DNA of 64,000 bases from the NCBI RefSeq assembly GCF_000006565.2, contig NC_031470.1:2110954-2174953 (forward strand). The letters are read 5' to 3'. Below the pieces are notes generated by a model that saw only the letters and a program-made list of their open reading frames with translations, had not been told where the DNA came from and searched no databases. The translations under genes were made by a program, and so were the position numbers. Below are positions 1 to 13,666 of this stretch, in pieces (within the stretch, counting starts at the first letter, position 1; every line of letters starts with the position of its first letter). Source of the stretch: Toxoplasma gondii ME49 (Eukaryota; Apicomplexa; Conoidasida; Eucoccidiorida; Sarcocystidae).

Positions 1-3000
1 AGGAAACACACAGAACTGCAAGCGAAGACAAAAAACTAGTGGACTGCCCCGGCAGCTTGGCCCCGCTCCCCCCGCGTTGTTCACGAACGGAGCAGGTCCG
101 CTTTGTTTCGCAGTGAGGTTGAGCCTATTAAGGAAAGAGAAGAAAGGAAGGACGAAACAGACAGACAGGCAACTGTGGCACGTGGGGGCAAAAGCAGAAC
201 ACTGGGAAAACCAGCAGCCGCAGCCAAGGCTCTCTTCAGACTGGTCTCCAGGAAGCGAAGAGCAAGGCATGCAAGCTTTTTAGAAGAGTTACGCGGAGAA
301 CCGTGGTCGAAAGATACGAGCGAAGGAAACTTAAGAGGAAGAAGCAAATAACGAAGTCAGGAAATCCGTGTGAGGGCTTTACGCCGCGCTAGGGATGTCT
401 GCTCTTTCCCTCTGACTAGAGCTGTGGACGGAGGCGGCACAGGGAAGCACGCAGCCACACAAAAACTTTCGCGAAGAAAAACGCAAGTGGAGGAAGTCAG
501 GCACAAGCGAATCTTCTCGTCCGAACTTGCTTTTGCTCTTACCTGAGATTACGCCTACTCCGGAACTTGGTTCACAAGGCACAACTCAAGGAAACTTCGA
601 GGCGTCTTCGGCACAGACTGCGATGCTGAATAGGTCATTCTCTCTCACACCCGCGCCCCCAAGCAAGCGCATAAAGACACGAACATCACGGCGGCGAATA
701 CGTTTTCGAGGCTCGTCAACTGTCACGCAGCGGAAATTGATTATTTGTAGAAGCTTTTCATAAGATCATAGATAGATATAGGTGACGGGGGTGAAGACGA
801 GGTACTGGTGCGCATCTTCATCCAGACAAATTCGTAGAAAACCAGTATCTATGCCGTCCCTTATTAATTGGAGTACTCTCTGAGCTTCGAGCTTTGGATA
901 CCCAAATGTTAACTATCACCATTTCATGACTCGAAACACAGTCCGTGGATGGATTATTATTGGCTATAGAGTGAAATTTTCATTCTTTGTACGGTTTGTT
1001 CGTAGTTGAAATGCATACAAAGAAGTTCTTTATGACTGCTGTACCTATCGTTCCTAACTCAATCTTACTCAATAACAAGGACAAGCCAGTACTAAGAACA
1101 CAAAGATCATAAATAGACCACCTGCCGTTTATCTAAGAATTTTTTGAAACTAGAATTATATAACCATAGGAATCCCATCTTATAGTGTGTTTTTTATTAT
1201 TATACGCAGTGTTACTCCACAAGCTGAGTTTCTGCGTTCCTCTGTACAAGCAACTGCCACTGTCGCAAACAGCTGTCTGATCTCTCTGAAACAAACAGCC
1301 CTTCCATCGGAAACGTACATGGTAGTGCAGAGTTACCTCAGATCCAACCCACCATGGAAATAGATCTTCAGGACTCGTTTATCGCCAAACACAACATCAT
1401 ATTCCACGTAAAAACACTCTGCGGGCTCCTGCGCCAATAAAAGAAACATTTCCATCGACGTGGTCTACCTCAGTGCGTGCGTTTATGCCTCGACCTAAGA
1501 AGTTGCTGATGTGAGATCGACGTCGGGACATTTTTTCGGAGAAAATCCAGGGCTTACACAGAAAGAGGGACGTCGCTGTGTGCATTCGCACCCCCGTGTA
1601 GCCACGCACTCTCGCCCGTTCGCTCTTTACAGATACAAGGGCGTCCTGTGACACTCTCCTCTGTGTTCACAGTCACGTTCGCATGCTGACTTCTCAGATA
1701 TCCATAAGCTGGCGAATGTCTATGTGGATCATCTCCCTGTTCGCTTCTGCTCTACCTTTTTGTGCATAAACAGAATGTGACTCCGGTTATCCGCTACAGA
1801 CAACCAGTTTCTCTTTGTCTACTGGAATTAGAGGACGTGGGATACTGAATCTGGGACTCCAGTGATTTTGAAGTACAGACAACATAGTTCTTTGTGCCTG
1901 CGATACACCAGCAACTCACCGATCGCTTCTGACAACTGCAAGTCTTCGACTTCAATATCCGTCGACATTGATTCCACGTCGGCTACGTTTTAGGTGCAAT
2001 AAATGGATTTCTGTTATTAACAGTTGCAACGGCGTGAGAGAACTCTCTTTTATCGGGCGACATTGAGGTTATTCCACTTCAGCAACGTTCCAGGCGAATG
2101 AATGGATGTTATCACCGGCATTACCAGCGAGAGGAAACTGGAAAACAAAACTGTTACCCTTGCTCCGCGACTCAACAGCGCCGGCATATTTCAAGGAGCT
2201 GTGCAGACTTTGATTGAGGAATCCCAAAGTGGCTCCGACAAGCACAGAATGAAATCTATATCAGTAAGCATACGCAGACAACTGACATATCCATTATCGT
2301 TAATATGAATAGACAGACCTACGTATTCCGATGATCGTATCTCAAGCGGGTGTCCTTGACATTTGGTATGGCGCCTTGACCGCGACCCCACCAGAACTCC
2401 ACCCCCAAAGCTGGGCCTTCGCTTCACGTAGAAACCGACTGCCCTGGAATGCTTCGCCGTTGAAAATCCCTTGGCACATTTTTACGCATTTCCTAACTCT
2501 CTGGTTAGTCGCTCTTGTTGGCGATAGCCCCACCTCTCCGTGGGGCTGCTAGCAAGCTGCTAGTCGCTGAAAATTCGACGCAGCCTCTCTCGACGATTTT
2601 GAGGCCCGGCACTAAACAAAACCGACCGAATTGATTGTTCAGAAAGAAACGCGTCATCCGGTAAACAGTATCTCGCATCTGTAATGAAAAAAAACACTGA
2701 TTAGCCGCTTTTCTTTTGCTGTCTTACACAAAGCATCCTTCGCTGCCACGAGGTCTTGCCCTCTGTGTACCCTCGAGCAGGCGCAGACCCCGTGGATGAT
2801 TTTTCCTCGGGAACTTGCTTTTTCGCAAAGGAAACGAGCTTACTCGAGAGTCCGTCCCCTCTTGTAATCCCCCGCGGAAAGTCCAGAAAAAACCTCTTCT
2901 GAAGCCGAGACAAGACTCGCTGGGGGAATCTGCCCTGACTCGTCGTCCGTCTCGTTTGCCCCCCCGCTGTCTCTCAGCGTCGAGACGTCGACGTCGCATG

Positions 3001-3785
3001 CGGCGGACTCTAAATAAATTCGACGCACCGCTGGCAGGAACTCAGGGCGCAGTTCTTTCCTCTCCTCAGAGCCTGTTTGTTTCCCGTCTTGTCAGCTTTC
3101 ACATTTGAAGGATTTCTGCCACTGACACGTTTTTTTCTCAAGCTCTTCGTGTCTGTGTTCGGACGCGACTCCGCCCACACAACTCAGGTCTTCCGCTGCG
3201 GGCATGTTCGCGGTTGTTTTCTCGGCGTTTTCCGCCTCGATGAAAAACGACTTTGCTAAATTCGTCCGCCGCTTTTTCGCCTTCAGGTGACAGTGTTTCC
3301 CTCGAGAAATTAGCCCCGTTCTCAGAGCCATCGCCTCGAACCCCTAGAAGACGCCCGCGTCTCCCCCCATCTATAGACTCCATCGATTTCGCGAGGGGGC
3401 GGCTTCTGCTCGGCGGGATCAGTTTCTTGTCCTTTAATTTTTTCTGACAACCACTCAACTCCACATTTTCTTTCCCCCGTTGCAGCTGGCCTGTTTGTTA
3501 CCTCAAAGAAACACCTTGTCAGCTGTTTGCTCTTCGCGAGTTTCCTGTGTCTTCCGCAGCCGCAGACACTCCGTGGTCGATTTTCCACGGTTCCTTCCCT
3601 CTTCGCGCCTCTGGGACGTGTAGTAAATCCCCCAAACTCTTCCTGCTTTCCTCTTATACCTGCCCACACGTTGTTGGATGAACGCCGCCTCCCGAGCCGC
3701 TTCCTGCCCGCGCCTCGACGCCGAGTTCCCGGTTCCGTGCAGTTTGAACTCTCCCCAGTTGTTTTGCGGACACAACATTTTCAAG
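1..3785. other. Gene-poor region upstream of CTP synthase
   Basis: No reading frame here is long, has family resemblance, or can be joined by plausible splice sites. Roughly 780-2700 is plainly non-coding and relatively AT-rich. About 3000-3785 becomes pyrimidine-rich and probably holds the 5' UTR and promoter of the CTP synthase gene. A perfect short hairpin is present at 2526-2547. Confidence 0.5.
2526..2547. other. Perfect 8-bp hairpin
   Basis: AGCCCCAC at 2526-2533 is exactly complementary to GTGGGGCT at 2540-2547, with a 6-nt loop. It is flanked by GCGA (2521-2524) and a downstream TCGC, and is followed by two copies of GCTGCTAG. It could be part of a structured RNA or a chance palindrome. 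Confidence 0.35.
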
Positions 3786-6700
3786 ATGGCGACAGGCGTC
3801 GACTCGCTCGAATTCGTGGGGAACCACAGCCCCGCAGGAGGGAAGACCAAGTATATCGTTGTGACCGGAGGAACGATGAGTGGACTCGGCAAAGGCACGA
3901 CGATCAGCAGCTTAGGTGCGCGAGGAAAGGGGATAAAAACAAAACGAACAGACGCGTGTAGAGGCAGACTCTCAAAGTCCGCGGACCGAGGTCGCGCGTG
4001 CTTTCGAAAAATTGCGAGAAAAAGTAGAGACGGGACAGCGGGGAATGAGGTGAGGGCGGGAAGGAAGATCGAAGAGTGAGAGAGGCGCGCGCGCGTCTTC
4101 AGTCGACGAGTCGAAGAAAAAGAGGCGAGAAAAAGGACGAAAGTGGGGGCTACGGTATCCACAGGGCATCTGGAGGAGTGTAAAGAAGTAGCGACTTGCC
4201 GGACCAGGACATACAGCCTCTGCGTATCTCGTGTGTGTGGGGGTGTATACTAGACAAAACAGCCAGAGAAAGAAGAAAAGTCAATGGTGTCAGCGCTGGG
4301 GTGTCTGCGAAAAGTTCGCAAGAAAAGAGGCACACCCGTCGATCTGTGTGTCTCGAGTCTCACGCCTCCACGTAGCTGTAGTTGAATTCCTCCTGAAGAC
4401 AGAAGCGAAAGCGCCTTTCCTGGTCAAAACATGTCAGCTGCGTCGAGCACATAGGGGTATCATCCAGGGACCTGGTGCGTATTCTTTATTGGAGATCTGG
4501 TCGTCCAGTCTTCCCTTTCATGTGGTTACCTCCTTCGCCCGGTTGGTCGCCCCGCTGGGCGGGGCATTGTGCCCTCTCTGTTTCGTACTCTTCTTCTGTT
4601 TGCGTCAAAAACCTTCTTTCCTCCACGCCGTCTCTCTCTTGCTCTCCTCTTTGTCTCTGTTCGTCATTCAGAACTCCAGCTACTGTGTGCATGCCGCAGA
4701 GTGTCTTCTCGGTACACCGATGCGCACCCCACACATGTTGTCGTCGCTCTCCAGAGCTTGTCCGTTTTAGCTTATAGAGTTGCCAAGTGTCACCCGGGAG
4801 GACGAGCTCACCCTCCGCAGTGACGCCTTGTCTTCGTTTTCTCGCCTCTCAGGTGTGACCTTGAAGGCGCTCGGCGTCCATGTGACGGCGATAAAGATCG
4901 ATCCTTACCTGAACGTGGATGCCGGCACAATGTCCCCGTACGAGCACGGCGAGGTGTACGTCCTGGAGGACGGAGGCGAAGTGGACTTGGATCTGGGCAA
5001 CTACGAACGCTTTCTCGACATCACGCTCACGCGCGACCACAACTTGACTTCTGGAAAAGTCTACCAGAAGGTGATTCAGGAGGAACGGAAAGGCTCCTAC
5101 CTCGGCAAAACCGTCCAGGTAACTGCTCGCCTCCAGAACGCGTTGAGGTCTTAGATCTCACTCCTGCCGCAAGCAAGCAGGCTTCGTGGCGTCAAAGTAC
5201 TGCCGTCCTAGAGACGAGTGTTCAAAGCTTTTTCGAGCTAGCCAGCGCAGCTGTCGCGACACCCGCAGTACAGAAAGGTCGAAACGAACGTCTTCAGGCA
5301 GCGCTGCCGGTGCGTTTTCGTTACCACGCCGTGAAGCGGGGGAGACGTTGAAAATCGTTCGACACAGGTACACACAGTTCTTTCTCTGTATGGATATATA
5401 TATATATATATATATGCCTATAGATGTAGGAGTGTATGGTTACGTATATGTGTATTTCTGTGTATATCGTTCGTCCGGGCGTCTGTCTGGACGGTAGATT
5501 TTAGTAACGCAGACGAAAGTTCCACGTCGAAAGCACTTGTCCGGGGGAGGAAACACAGAGCGCCTCAGAAGAAAGCAGAATCGACTCCTAGAACCCACTG
5601 GAGTCTCGCGGGGGCTTGGAGCACACGGAGAAAGCGGGCGCATACTGAAGGGAGATACCAAGTTCCCTGGAGGGCGGCTCGGGCAGGGGTCGGATGCGTA
5701 AAAAGAAGCCTTCGGTTTCCATCTGGACTATCCTGGGTGGCTCTTTCTCAAGCGCTCGCCGCCGTGTTCGCAGCCTGTCGTCGTTTGCGAGAAAAATGTG
5801 AACTGCTGAGAAGGCGTTTGCTGGAGTGGGGGAAAGTTCGTTAGGCGGGGAGCTTTGCTGGGGGAGAGATCTGTGCTTGAAGGTCGCGCGAAAGTTTCCT
5901 AAACTGAAAAGGTCTCCTTTGTGAGTAGAGAGAGGATGTTGTGGTGTGCAGTCGAAACCTTTGGAGCGAGAAAGGTTCGAAATCGGGAGACCCGTTTTGG
6001 TTATGGATCAACAGACACAGAAAAATGGATATACCGAGAGAGGTGATGGTGAATCGCCAGATTTGGTCTGTGTAGCGTGAGCCCCGTATCGATAGGAGTG
6101 AGGTCGGTCTTTGAGGATGTTCAGGACGTTTTGGTTGAAAAAAAAGCGTTTTGTAAGATGACAGATTTGTTTGGGATGAACGATCCGTATTCTTCACTTG
6201 AGAGCGTTCCTGTCACATCTTTCTTCCTTGTCGGGTGTTTCTTCGTAACGCGTCTCCTGATTGCTGGACAGCCTGCGACACAGTGTTTGTTGCCCACGCG
6301 GACAGGCTTCTTTCGTCTTTGTCTACCCTGTCTGCTGCCGCTTTCTCTCCGTCTCGTTTTTCCTTCTCGCCTCGCTCAGTCTCTTTGAAGCGCCCACTTC
6401 CAGTTGCTGGCCGTCTTCTTGCCTGCTTTCTCAGGTGGTTCCGCAGGTGACGGACGCCATTCAAGCGTGGATCGCTCGCGTCGCTGAACAGCCGGTCGAT
6501 GGGCACTACGAGGCGCCCCAGGTTTGTCTGATCGAAGTTGGCGGAACGGTCGGCGACATTGAGAGCGCTGTGTACTTGGAGGCTCTTCAGCAGTTCTCTC
6601 GACGCGTCGGAAGAGAGAATTTGTGTCTCTGCCATGTCTCCTACGTCCCCTGCATCGGCGGAGAGCAGAAAACGAAACCCACTCAACACGGAGTCAAGGT

Positions 6701-7539
6701 GAGCAGACGCGGGAGAGAAGAAGGCAAGGGAAAGCTGGGGAGGCCAGACAGACGGACAGGCGGCGATCGGAGGCGTTTCACAGGAGAGCGGATGCGAGGC
6801 GAAGGCGAGACAACAAAGAAGAGAGCTCGAGGAAAGAGGACGACGAGACGGGAAAGCAGCGATCCCCCGAGAGAGAGAGAGCAGAATTCAGCACGAAGAG
6901 CAGTAGAGAGACAATATCACGAGAGAGACTTTGTGAAAAAGAACAGGAGAAAAACAGAGTGTTCGCCGCCGATTCTGCGACACCTGGGCTGTCAAAAAAA
7001 ACTGATAAACGTTGGCATGTCGACTGGAGGGAGAGTTGCTGGAGACTTACCCTGTTGCGTGTAAAGAAGGTCCCTGTTTTGGAATGTTCCTTCCTTTTCG
7101 TCAAAGAAATGGAGATAGCAGTTCCACGCGTCTGCGATCCTCAGGAACTCCGCATGGCTGGCCTCTCGCCCGATATGATCTTCTGCCGGTGCGAGACGAT
7201 GCTCTCCGAGGCCGCGCGCGGCAAAATCGCTCTGTTCACTCAAGTCCTCCCAGAGCACGTACGTTTCGCGGAAAGGCCTCTCCGATAAGGAAGCTGTCGA
7301 GCCAGAGACCTGCGTCGGCTCCACACCAGTGCGGCGCCCACAAACGTTCTCGGCTCTCCACCTTTCCTCGGCGGATCTCACGCGCGTCACCTGTACCCCA
7401 CAATGCACTTCCTGTGTCTACGCGCCGTTTGCTGCTGCGGCTCTCGCCGCCAGTCGGTCTGCGCTGCCTCGACAGAAGCGACAGCGTCGCGGATATTTCT
7501 AGTTCACCTAAGAGGCCTGACACATACACTCACAGATTC

Positions 7540-7573
<34 letters not shown>

Positions 7574-9464
7574 GTAAATATATGTATATATATACCTTGT
7601 ATAGATACATTATATGGATACATCTGTATTTGTGTCTCTATGTATATCTCTGTGTACATGTGTATGTGTCGCGGTCCCTCGAGTATTCAGGTGCCGCATA
7701 AACTTCGAGTTTCTTGCCAGGAAGAAGAGGACAGTTCGGGGAGAGTCCGGGCTCGTGTGGAACTGCTTTCTGAGGTCAAAGGTGACTTGTCGCCTGTGGC
7801 TGTCGGTCTCGGTCGAGAAGACAGCATGTCCCTGTGTCGCTCGCAACGCAAAACAGACAAAACCGAGCGCAGCGTGGAGTTGGACGTTCGGTGGGGTAGT
7901 TGCTTGGCAGATGTTTCGTCAATTCAGCCATGCGCCTCGACGGTGGCATGTTTTCGCCCATTTCTTTTCAGGTCATCAGCGTCCACGACGTTGTCAACAC
8001 TTACCGTGTGCCTCTCGTGCTTGACAGCCAAAACGTCGCGCATTCCATCTGCAAGGTGAGGAGACGCTTTGCTTCAGCCGGTTTCGGACGTCTTCGGTTG
8101 CTCTCGAAAGCGTCGCTTCCTTTCCCTTTCCGCCGTTCTTTTTTACCTCAACGGCGTTTCTTTCTGCCCCCACCACCTGTGTCCCTGCGAGTTCTCTTGT
8201 ATCTCGAGTCTTGGTCTCCTTTTTCCTCGACCTCGGTTTCTCTCTCGCTCTCTCTCGATCTTTTCTGGTCGCCCTCGTTCTTTCCCTGACTCACTCATGG
8301 TCTCGCGTCACCTGTCGTACGCTTCGCGTCTTTTGCGCGCGCTCTCTGGGGATGTACTTTTCTCTGCTCACACCCTGCGCGTGTTTCCTTTCCTCTCTGA
8401 AAACCGGACGGCGTTTGATCGGTTCCGACTTCTCGCGTATGTCTTTTTCTTCTCTTGTGCTCTCGCTGCAGCGCCTGCGCCTGGATGTGGCGACGCCGGC
8501 GTCTCCAGCGTCCCGACCGGGGGCGCCGCTTTACAAGACTCCGATCTCGATGAAGAAATGGCGGCTGATGGCGGATCGCTTGACGTCGCCAGCTGAGAGC
8601 GTGAAGATCGGCATCGTGGGCAAGTACACGGGGCTGGCGGACTCGTACCTCTCCGTCGTGAAGGCTCTGCAGCACGGTGCGATGGAGGCGAATGTTCGCC
8701 TCGAGCTCGTCTGGATTGAGTCGTCGGACCTGGAGGAACCGCCCAGAGAGAGTGCAGCGTCGAACGGCGACTCGGCGACGCCTGCGCGCTTCGCGGCGGC
8801 ATGGGAGGCGCTGCGCTCGGTGGCGGGGGTGGTATGTCCTGGCGGCTTCGGGGACCGGGGGATCCTCGGCAAGGCGCTCTCTTCTCGCTTCTGCCGCGAA
8901 AACAAGGTGCCGTACCTCGGGATCTGCCTGGGCATGCAGACGGCGGTCATCGACTTTGCGCGGAGCGTCCTGAACTTGGCCGACGCAAACTCCGAGGAGT
9001 TCGACAAAACCTGCAAACATCACGTCGTGGTGTCGATGCCGGAGCACAGCGCAGAGCACGGACAGGAACTGGGCGGCACGATGCGCCTGGGGAAGCGCGC
9101 GACAATTCTCAGGGACTCGAAGTCTCTCGCGGCGCGACTCTACGACGGGAAGCCTGTCATCGACGAACGCCACCGACACCGGTATGAGGTGAATCCGAGT
9201 GTGGTGGGGAGTATGGAGGCCAAGGGATTCATGTTCGTCGGCCAGGACGAACGCGGGCAACGCATGGAAGTTGCGGAGCTGCGAGACCATCCCTTCTTCC
9301 TCTGCGTCCAGTACCACCCCGAGTTCCAGTCCCGGCCTCTCAAGCCTTCGCCGCCGTTCCTCGGCCTCGTTCTCGCAGCTGCAGGGAAGCTGGAGGCGCG
9401 ATTCAAGCGCTACGGAGGCTTCCTTAAAAGCGGCGCCGTCTACGAAGAGGTGGAAAGTGCCTAG
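3786..9464 (+). CDS. CTPS: CTP synthase (glutamine-hydrolysing)
   Basis: Converts UTP, ATP and glutamine to CTP, the last step of de novo pyrimidine nucleotide synthesis; cytosolic. Six exons join in phase: 3786-3915, 4853-5118, 6435-6698, 7145-7258, 7972-8055 and 8472-9464, giving 616 aa, close to the usual eukaryotic size. Exon 1 carries the synthetase P-loop ([17 protein letters not shown], about residues 27-43). Exon 3 has the conserved [11 protein letters not shown] stretch and TKPTQH. Exon 6 holds the linker and class I glutaminase domain with GICLGMQ, where the nucleophile is about Cys438, and QYHPEF, where the catalytic pair is about His568/Glu570. All catalytic residues visible are intact. 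A short Ser/Ala-rich insertion follows the start of the glutaminase domain. The start was chosen as the ATG that opens exon 1 just before the conserved P-loop; an upstream in-frame start is possible. Confidence 0.95.
5394..5415. repeat. TA microsatellite, CTPS intron 2
   Basis: Eleven TA units, followed by short TATG/TGTA-rich sequence to about 5460. Confidence 0.9.
7540..7595. repeat. TA/TATG microsatellite, CTPS intron 4
   Basis: Uninterrupted TA run to about 7563, then degenerate TATG/TAAATA units. Confidence 0.9.
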
Positions 9465-10869
9465 AGCGCGTTCGAAAAAAGCGGCGGATCGAGAGCCGCC
9501 GGAGACCGGGGACTCCCGGACTTTGGCCAGCTGCAGTTTGCTCTTCTGCGTCCGCGTTTTCAGTGTGGTATCGACACGGCGCAGGGAAAACGCAGAGAGA
9601 GCGAGGTCGCAACGACGCGAAAGATGGACAGGCCGCAGAGAGACGCCCCCCTCTCCCCCGCCTACAGAGAGTTGGCCTTTCCCTCCCCCCGGTGGCCGGG
9701 CGCGGCATGTGTAGGCAGCGCTCGGAAGGAGCGACGAGAGACAGTTCACAGTGCTCCTGGTGGAGATGGACCCGGAAGGCAAAAGAAAGAGAGAGAGAGA
9801 GAAAGAAAGAGAGAAAGAGAGAAGAAAGAAAGAGAGAAGAAAGAGGGAGAGAGAGTGGGGCGAAGAGAAAACTTCATGTGGGCGGGCGCTTTGACCCGTG
9901 GGCCTTGTGTCAGGCAGGCAATGCGCGAGAGCGGGAGGGAACAGACGAAACGTGGAGCTCATCCTCCATTTGCCTCTTTGGCTTCTTGACGACTCGAACA
10001 AAGCTTCCTCAACATTTCCCCAATGCTGTTCTTGTCCGACAGAACCGAGAATGCGCTCAACAACGAAGTCTCACAGGAACGGGCTACTCCCGAAAAACTC
10101 AAACCATGCACTTATGTATGCATGCATAGGTAGACTTGTATTTATATACACACATTTATGTATTTATTTTTTAAGCGTGTGTCCTTATATATATATATAT
10201 ATATATATATATTCATCTATAGAAAATGACGCAAGTGAGCCTATGCAGATCTGGCGACCTATACACTGCGTGCGTGTACAAACAAATCAGCATATATATA
10301 TATATATGTGTGTGTGAATGTATATTTTTGTAGATATGTGCATATAAATAGTGTACTGTGGCTCTTTACATCGACTGCAGGGATGACATCGTAGATCTTT
10401 CTTTCTCTACATGTGCGCATAGCGACATGCCTTCTTTCTCAGAACAGATCTGAAGCTCCTGTTGCGAGGGGGCTGGTACCCCTCACGGGTAGGTTGCGCC
10501 GCTTCTTGGTCGCTTTCCACGGTGGGCATATCCGAATATACGCCGTTTTCATGCACCTCTCTACGAAGTCGTCCTGGAGAGGTTCGGCAGTCGCAGGAGA
10601 AGAGGAGAAAACTCGCCCGAGTTCACGACGGAACTCAGGCCGAGCACACGCGGATAGAAAGAGTGAAACTGAGAAGAGAAAAAAGGTTTCGTGTCAGCGC
10701 GAGAACTCAAGCGATGAGAGATACAGAACGGAAAGATATACACACACATATATACATATATATATATGTATGCACAGATATAGACCGAGAAATGTATTTA
10801 TTAGAAATTTGTGTACACTCGTGTACATACAGATATGAACGCTGCGTTCGTCCCCTGTGTCGTGGCTCT
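9465..10869. other. Convergent intergenic region CTPS / BET3
   Basis: 3' flanks of two convergent genes. It holds a purine tract of GAAA/GAGA units (about 9781-9860) and a TA run at 10186-10212. No coding signal; frames that stay open here do so because of the repeats. Confidence 0.6.
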
Positions 10870-11411
10870 TCAGTTATCTTCGTCGTCGATAAACTCCTCG
10901 CGAATCAGCTGAACCACAAAGACACAGACCCCGACACACTTGCAACTCCAACGCATGCACAAGTATTCTTTCATCAAACGCAAATACATGCACCCACAAA
11001 TACTTGTCCTGGTGTGCCTCCCATGTGCATCCGAGTACATAAATATGTAAATTCATACGCAAACATCTATGTGCGCATGATGAGACAGAGTCCCGGTCCC
11101 ACTCCACGGTGTCAATGCATAAATAAATATATACATAAATATATATATATATACATAAATATATATATATATATATATGAATGTAGGCCAAAGGAGTTTC
11201 TGATGTGCACAGAAGTCCTGGACACTGTGTGTAGGTCGTTTGAAACTCGACAGAGGCGTTGTCGAAGGCAGTGTCTTGAAGCTGGAAATAAAACGACCTG
11301 ACCTCTACCAACTCCAAACGAATTTCGTAGCAGTCGTCGCCCTTGAGCATGTCGCGCACAAAAGTGCAATTTACTTTCATCTGCAACTGAAAACAAAACA
11401 ACCACTCATTT

Positions 11412-11446
<35 letters not shown>

Positions 11447-11533
11447 ACGGTATACCCAACCGCTGCGACCTGAGTGGACATTCGCGCCTATGTATAGGAC
11501 AGGCTGGTGACACACATGTGCGTCTATACACGA

Positions 11534-11577
<44 letters not shown>

Positions 11578-13666
11578 GTATATATGTATATATATGTCTA
11601 TATGAAGGGAGAAAAAAGAGAGGGGAGGTGTCAAAGGAGGCGAACCTGTTCCAGCGCTCCACGGATCACACCGCAAATGAGGTTTGAGTACGAGAGCTGA
11701 GAAAGGGAAGACGGGAGCTCGACGAAATCCGCGAGAGGATTTTCGTGGAGAATCAGCGAACAAGTTGTGCCATCGGCGTCCCAGTTGGTGACCTCTGCAG
11801 CGACGCCCAGAAACATGCGCAGGCCGAGCTAAAGAAAAGAAAAAAACGAAAGTAAAAAAAGAAGGCAAAAAAGGGAGTTGGGGAGGCAGTGAACGAAAGG
11901 GACTGAGATCTAGAGAAGCGACGACCGGGGAGTCGCGGAAAAAAATGAGCGACGGAGCAGCTGAAGCGGAGAGAGAGAACGGACGAAGAGAAGACGATAA
12001 ATCAGCAAAGCGAGAAAAGGAATGATGACGAGAAGAGATGACGGAAGAGAAAAGCAGAGACACGGCGGGGAAGAAGAAAACGCGACAGTCAGGGTGGCGG
12101 TGCACAGCAACCGCAACGAGCTTGGTTGTCTCTGTCTCATAACTGGAGAAAAGGAGCATGCAGGCTTATATTCTTCGATCTCAGATGTCCATACTAGGAT
12201 CATTTAACTGAGAACATGTCTCTGCAGATGCGGATCCTCTTTCGCGTCTTTCTAGAGGTCGACGAACGAGGAGTTTCCTGCAGAGGAGACGGCGTTGCCT
12301 TTTCTCAACGAAGGTCGTGTGAACGACGCCCGTCTGGACGAAGGCTTCTGAAAAGAAGAATTTCTCTGGATTTTCCACTGTCAAAAATCGGACGGCCTTT
12401 TTCTCAGCGAGAGCCGAGAGAGAGACAAGCACCACGGACGCGAGGCGCTCTCGTCCGAGGAACGGACGTGGATAAGAAGACGAAGGAAGACAAAGGAAGA
12501 AGAACGATTGAAGGAGACGAAGAGAGAAGAGACACAGCAAGACGATGGAGAAAGCAAAAATAGAGAGACAGAACAAAACAGACGAAATGGGGAGACGGAG
12601 AAGATGCAAGAGAAGACCCAGAGAAGTTGAGGAGAGACAGACAACACCCACAGATAATGCTGAGAAAATAAAGGTTCTTCGCTGTCTGTTCATTTACTTT
12701 CGCAATGACTTCTGCCGTTTGTCGAAAGCAGTCGCAGCCACCCATTCCGGTTTTCGCAAGGAATTCATCGATGAGGCGAACGCCGATGTTGTAGCCCCTG
12801 AGGAGAAAGAAAAAAAAAACATTATGTGCCAGCAGGAAGAGACGCACTTTGGAGGAAGGAAAGAAGCCACGAAGGACGCAAGCCGAGACGGGCAGCGGGA
12901 TTTTAGGGAGTAAAGCAGGGAAGCAACAACGAAAAGAGAGAGAGAAAGCAAGGAAAAAGTCAGGAAAAAAAGGAGGAAGACTGGAAAAGAAAAGGAAACA
13001 CGGAAGAGACAGAAGGGGGAGAAAGGGAGCGAAAAACATGAAGACGAAGCCACGATCAAAAAGGAAGATAGGAGATGAGAGAACAGGAGAGATGGGGAAG
13101 ACAGCGGAGCAACAGAAGAAGATCCAGAAAGAGGGGAAGGAAGAGATGGAGAAGGAAGAGAAGAGAGAGAAAAAAGGGATCCGTACATCTTTTCCAGTTG
13201 GACGTTGATCGCATCGACTTGCTCGAAGTCTTTGAGGAGCTGCGTGACCAGAGTACCGTAGGTGAGGGAGAGAAGTTCGGAATTCTGCGACAGCGTCGAG
13301 ACAGAAGAGAGACAATTTGCTCAAAGTCAAATGAAAGGAGAAGAAAGACATGCTTTACGTTGAAAACCGAACGAAAGAAGGCCCGGTCCGGAAGTCCTTC
13401 TTTCCATGGAAGGAGTGGGCCAAGAGCGTGGAACGAAAGAAATTCCTCTTCTTGCGTCGCTCTCTTCCTTCTTCTCTCTGCTTTCGTTTTCTCTCCTCGC
13501 GATGCCTTCTGTTCCTTCTCTTCTTCTTTTTCTCCCTCTTCTTCTTTTTCTCCCTCTCCTTCTTCTACTTCTTCTACTTCTTCTCTTCACCTCCCGCCTA
13601 ACTCACCACCTTCTCCATGCGTTGGGAGAGAACCTCCCACTGCTTCTGGAATTTGTCCTTCGACAT
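10870..13666 (-). CDS. BET3: TRAPP complex core subunit Bet3/TRAPPC3
   Basis: Core subunit of the TRAPP tethering complex, the GEF for Rab1/Ypt1 in ER-Golgi traffic. Six exons join in phase: 13666-13607, 13284-13187, 12797-12698, 11828-11646, 11386-11303 and 10908-10870 (187 aa; family about 180). Landmarks seen in order are SLTYGTLVTQLLKDF, YNIGVRLIDEFLAKTG, FLGVAAEVTNWD, ENPLADFVELP, YSNLICGVIRGALE and the late MLKGDDCYEIRLEL segment. Cys74, in GGCDCF, aligns with the acylated cysteine in the hydrophobic channel of Bet3. The last exon is only 39 nt (LIREEFIDDEDN then TGA). Without it, exon 5 would read on through a TA repeat. Confidence 0.92.
11118..11179. repeat. TA-rich microsatellite, BET3 intron 5
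   Basis: TAAA and TA units, ending in a clean TA run at about 11161-11179. Confidence 0.9.
11411..11603. repeat. CA/TA and TA/TATG microsatellites, BET3 intron 4
   Basis: A (CA)n(TA)n compound run at 11411-11447, then a second long TA/TATG run at 11533-11603, separated by about 85 nt of unique sequence. Confidence 0.85.

Noticed and set aside
8295..10001. Long open frame on the minus strand opposite CTP synthase exon 6
   Set aside because: It is a shadow of the GC-rich coding strand, extends into a purine repeat, and shows no family resemblance.
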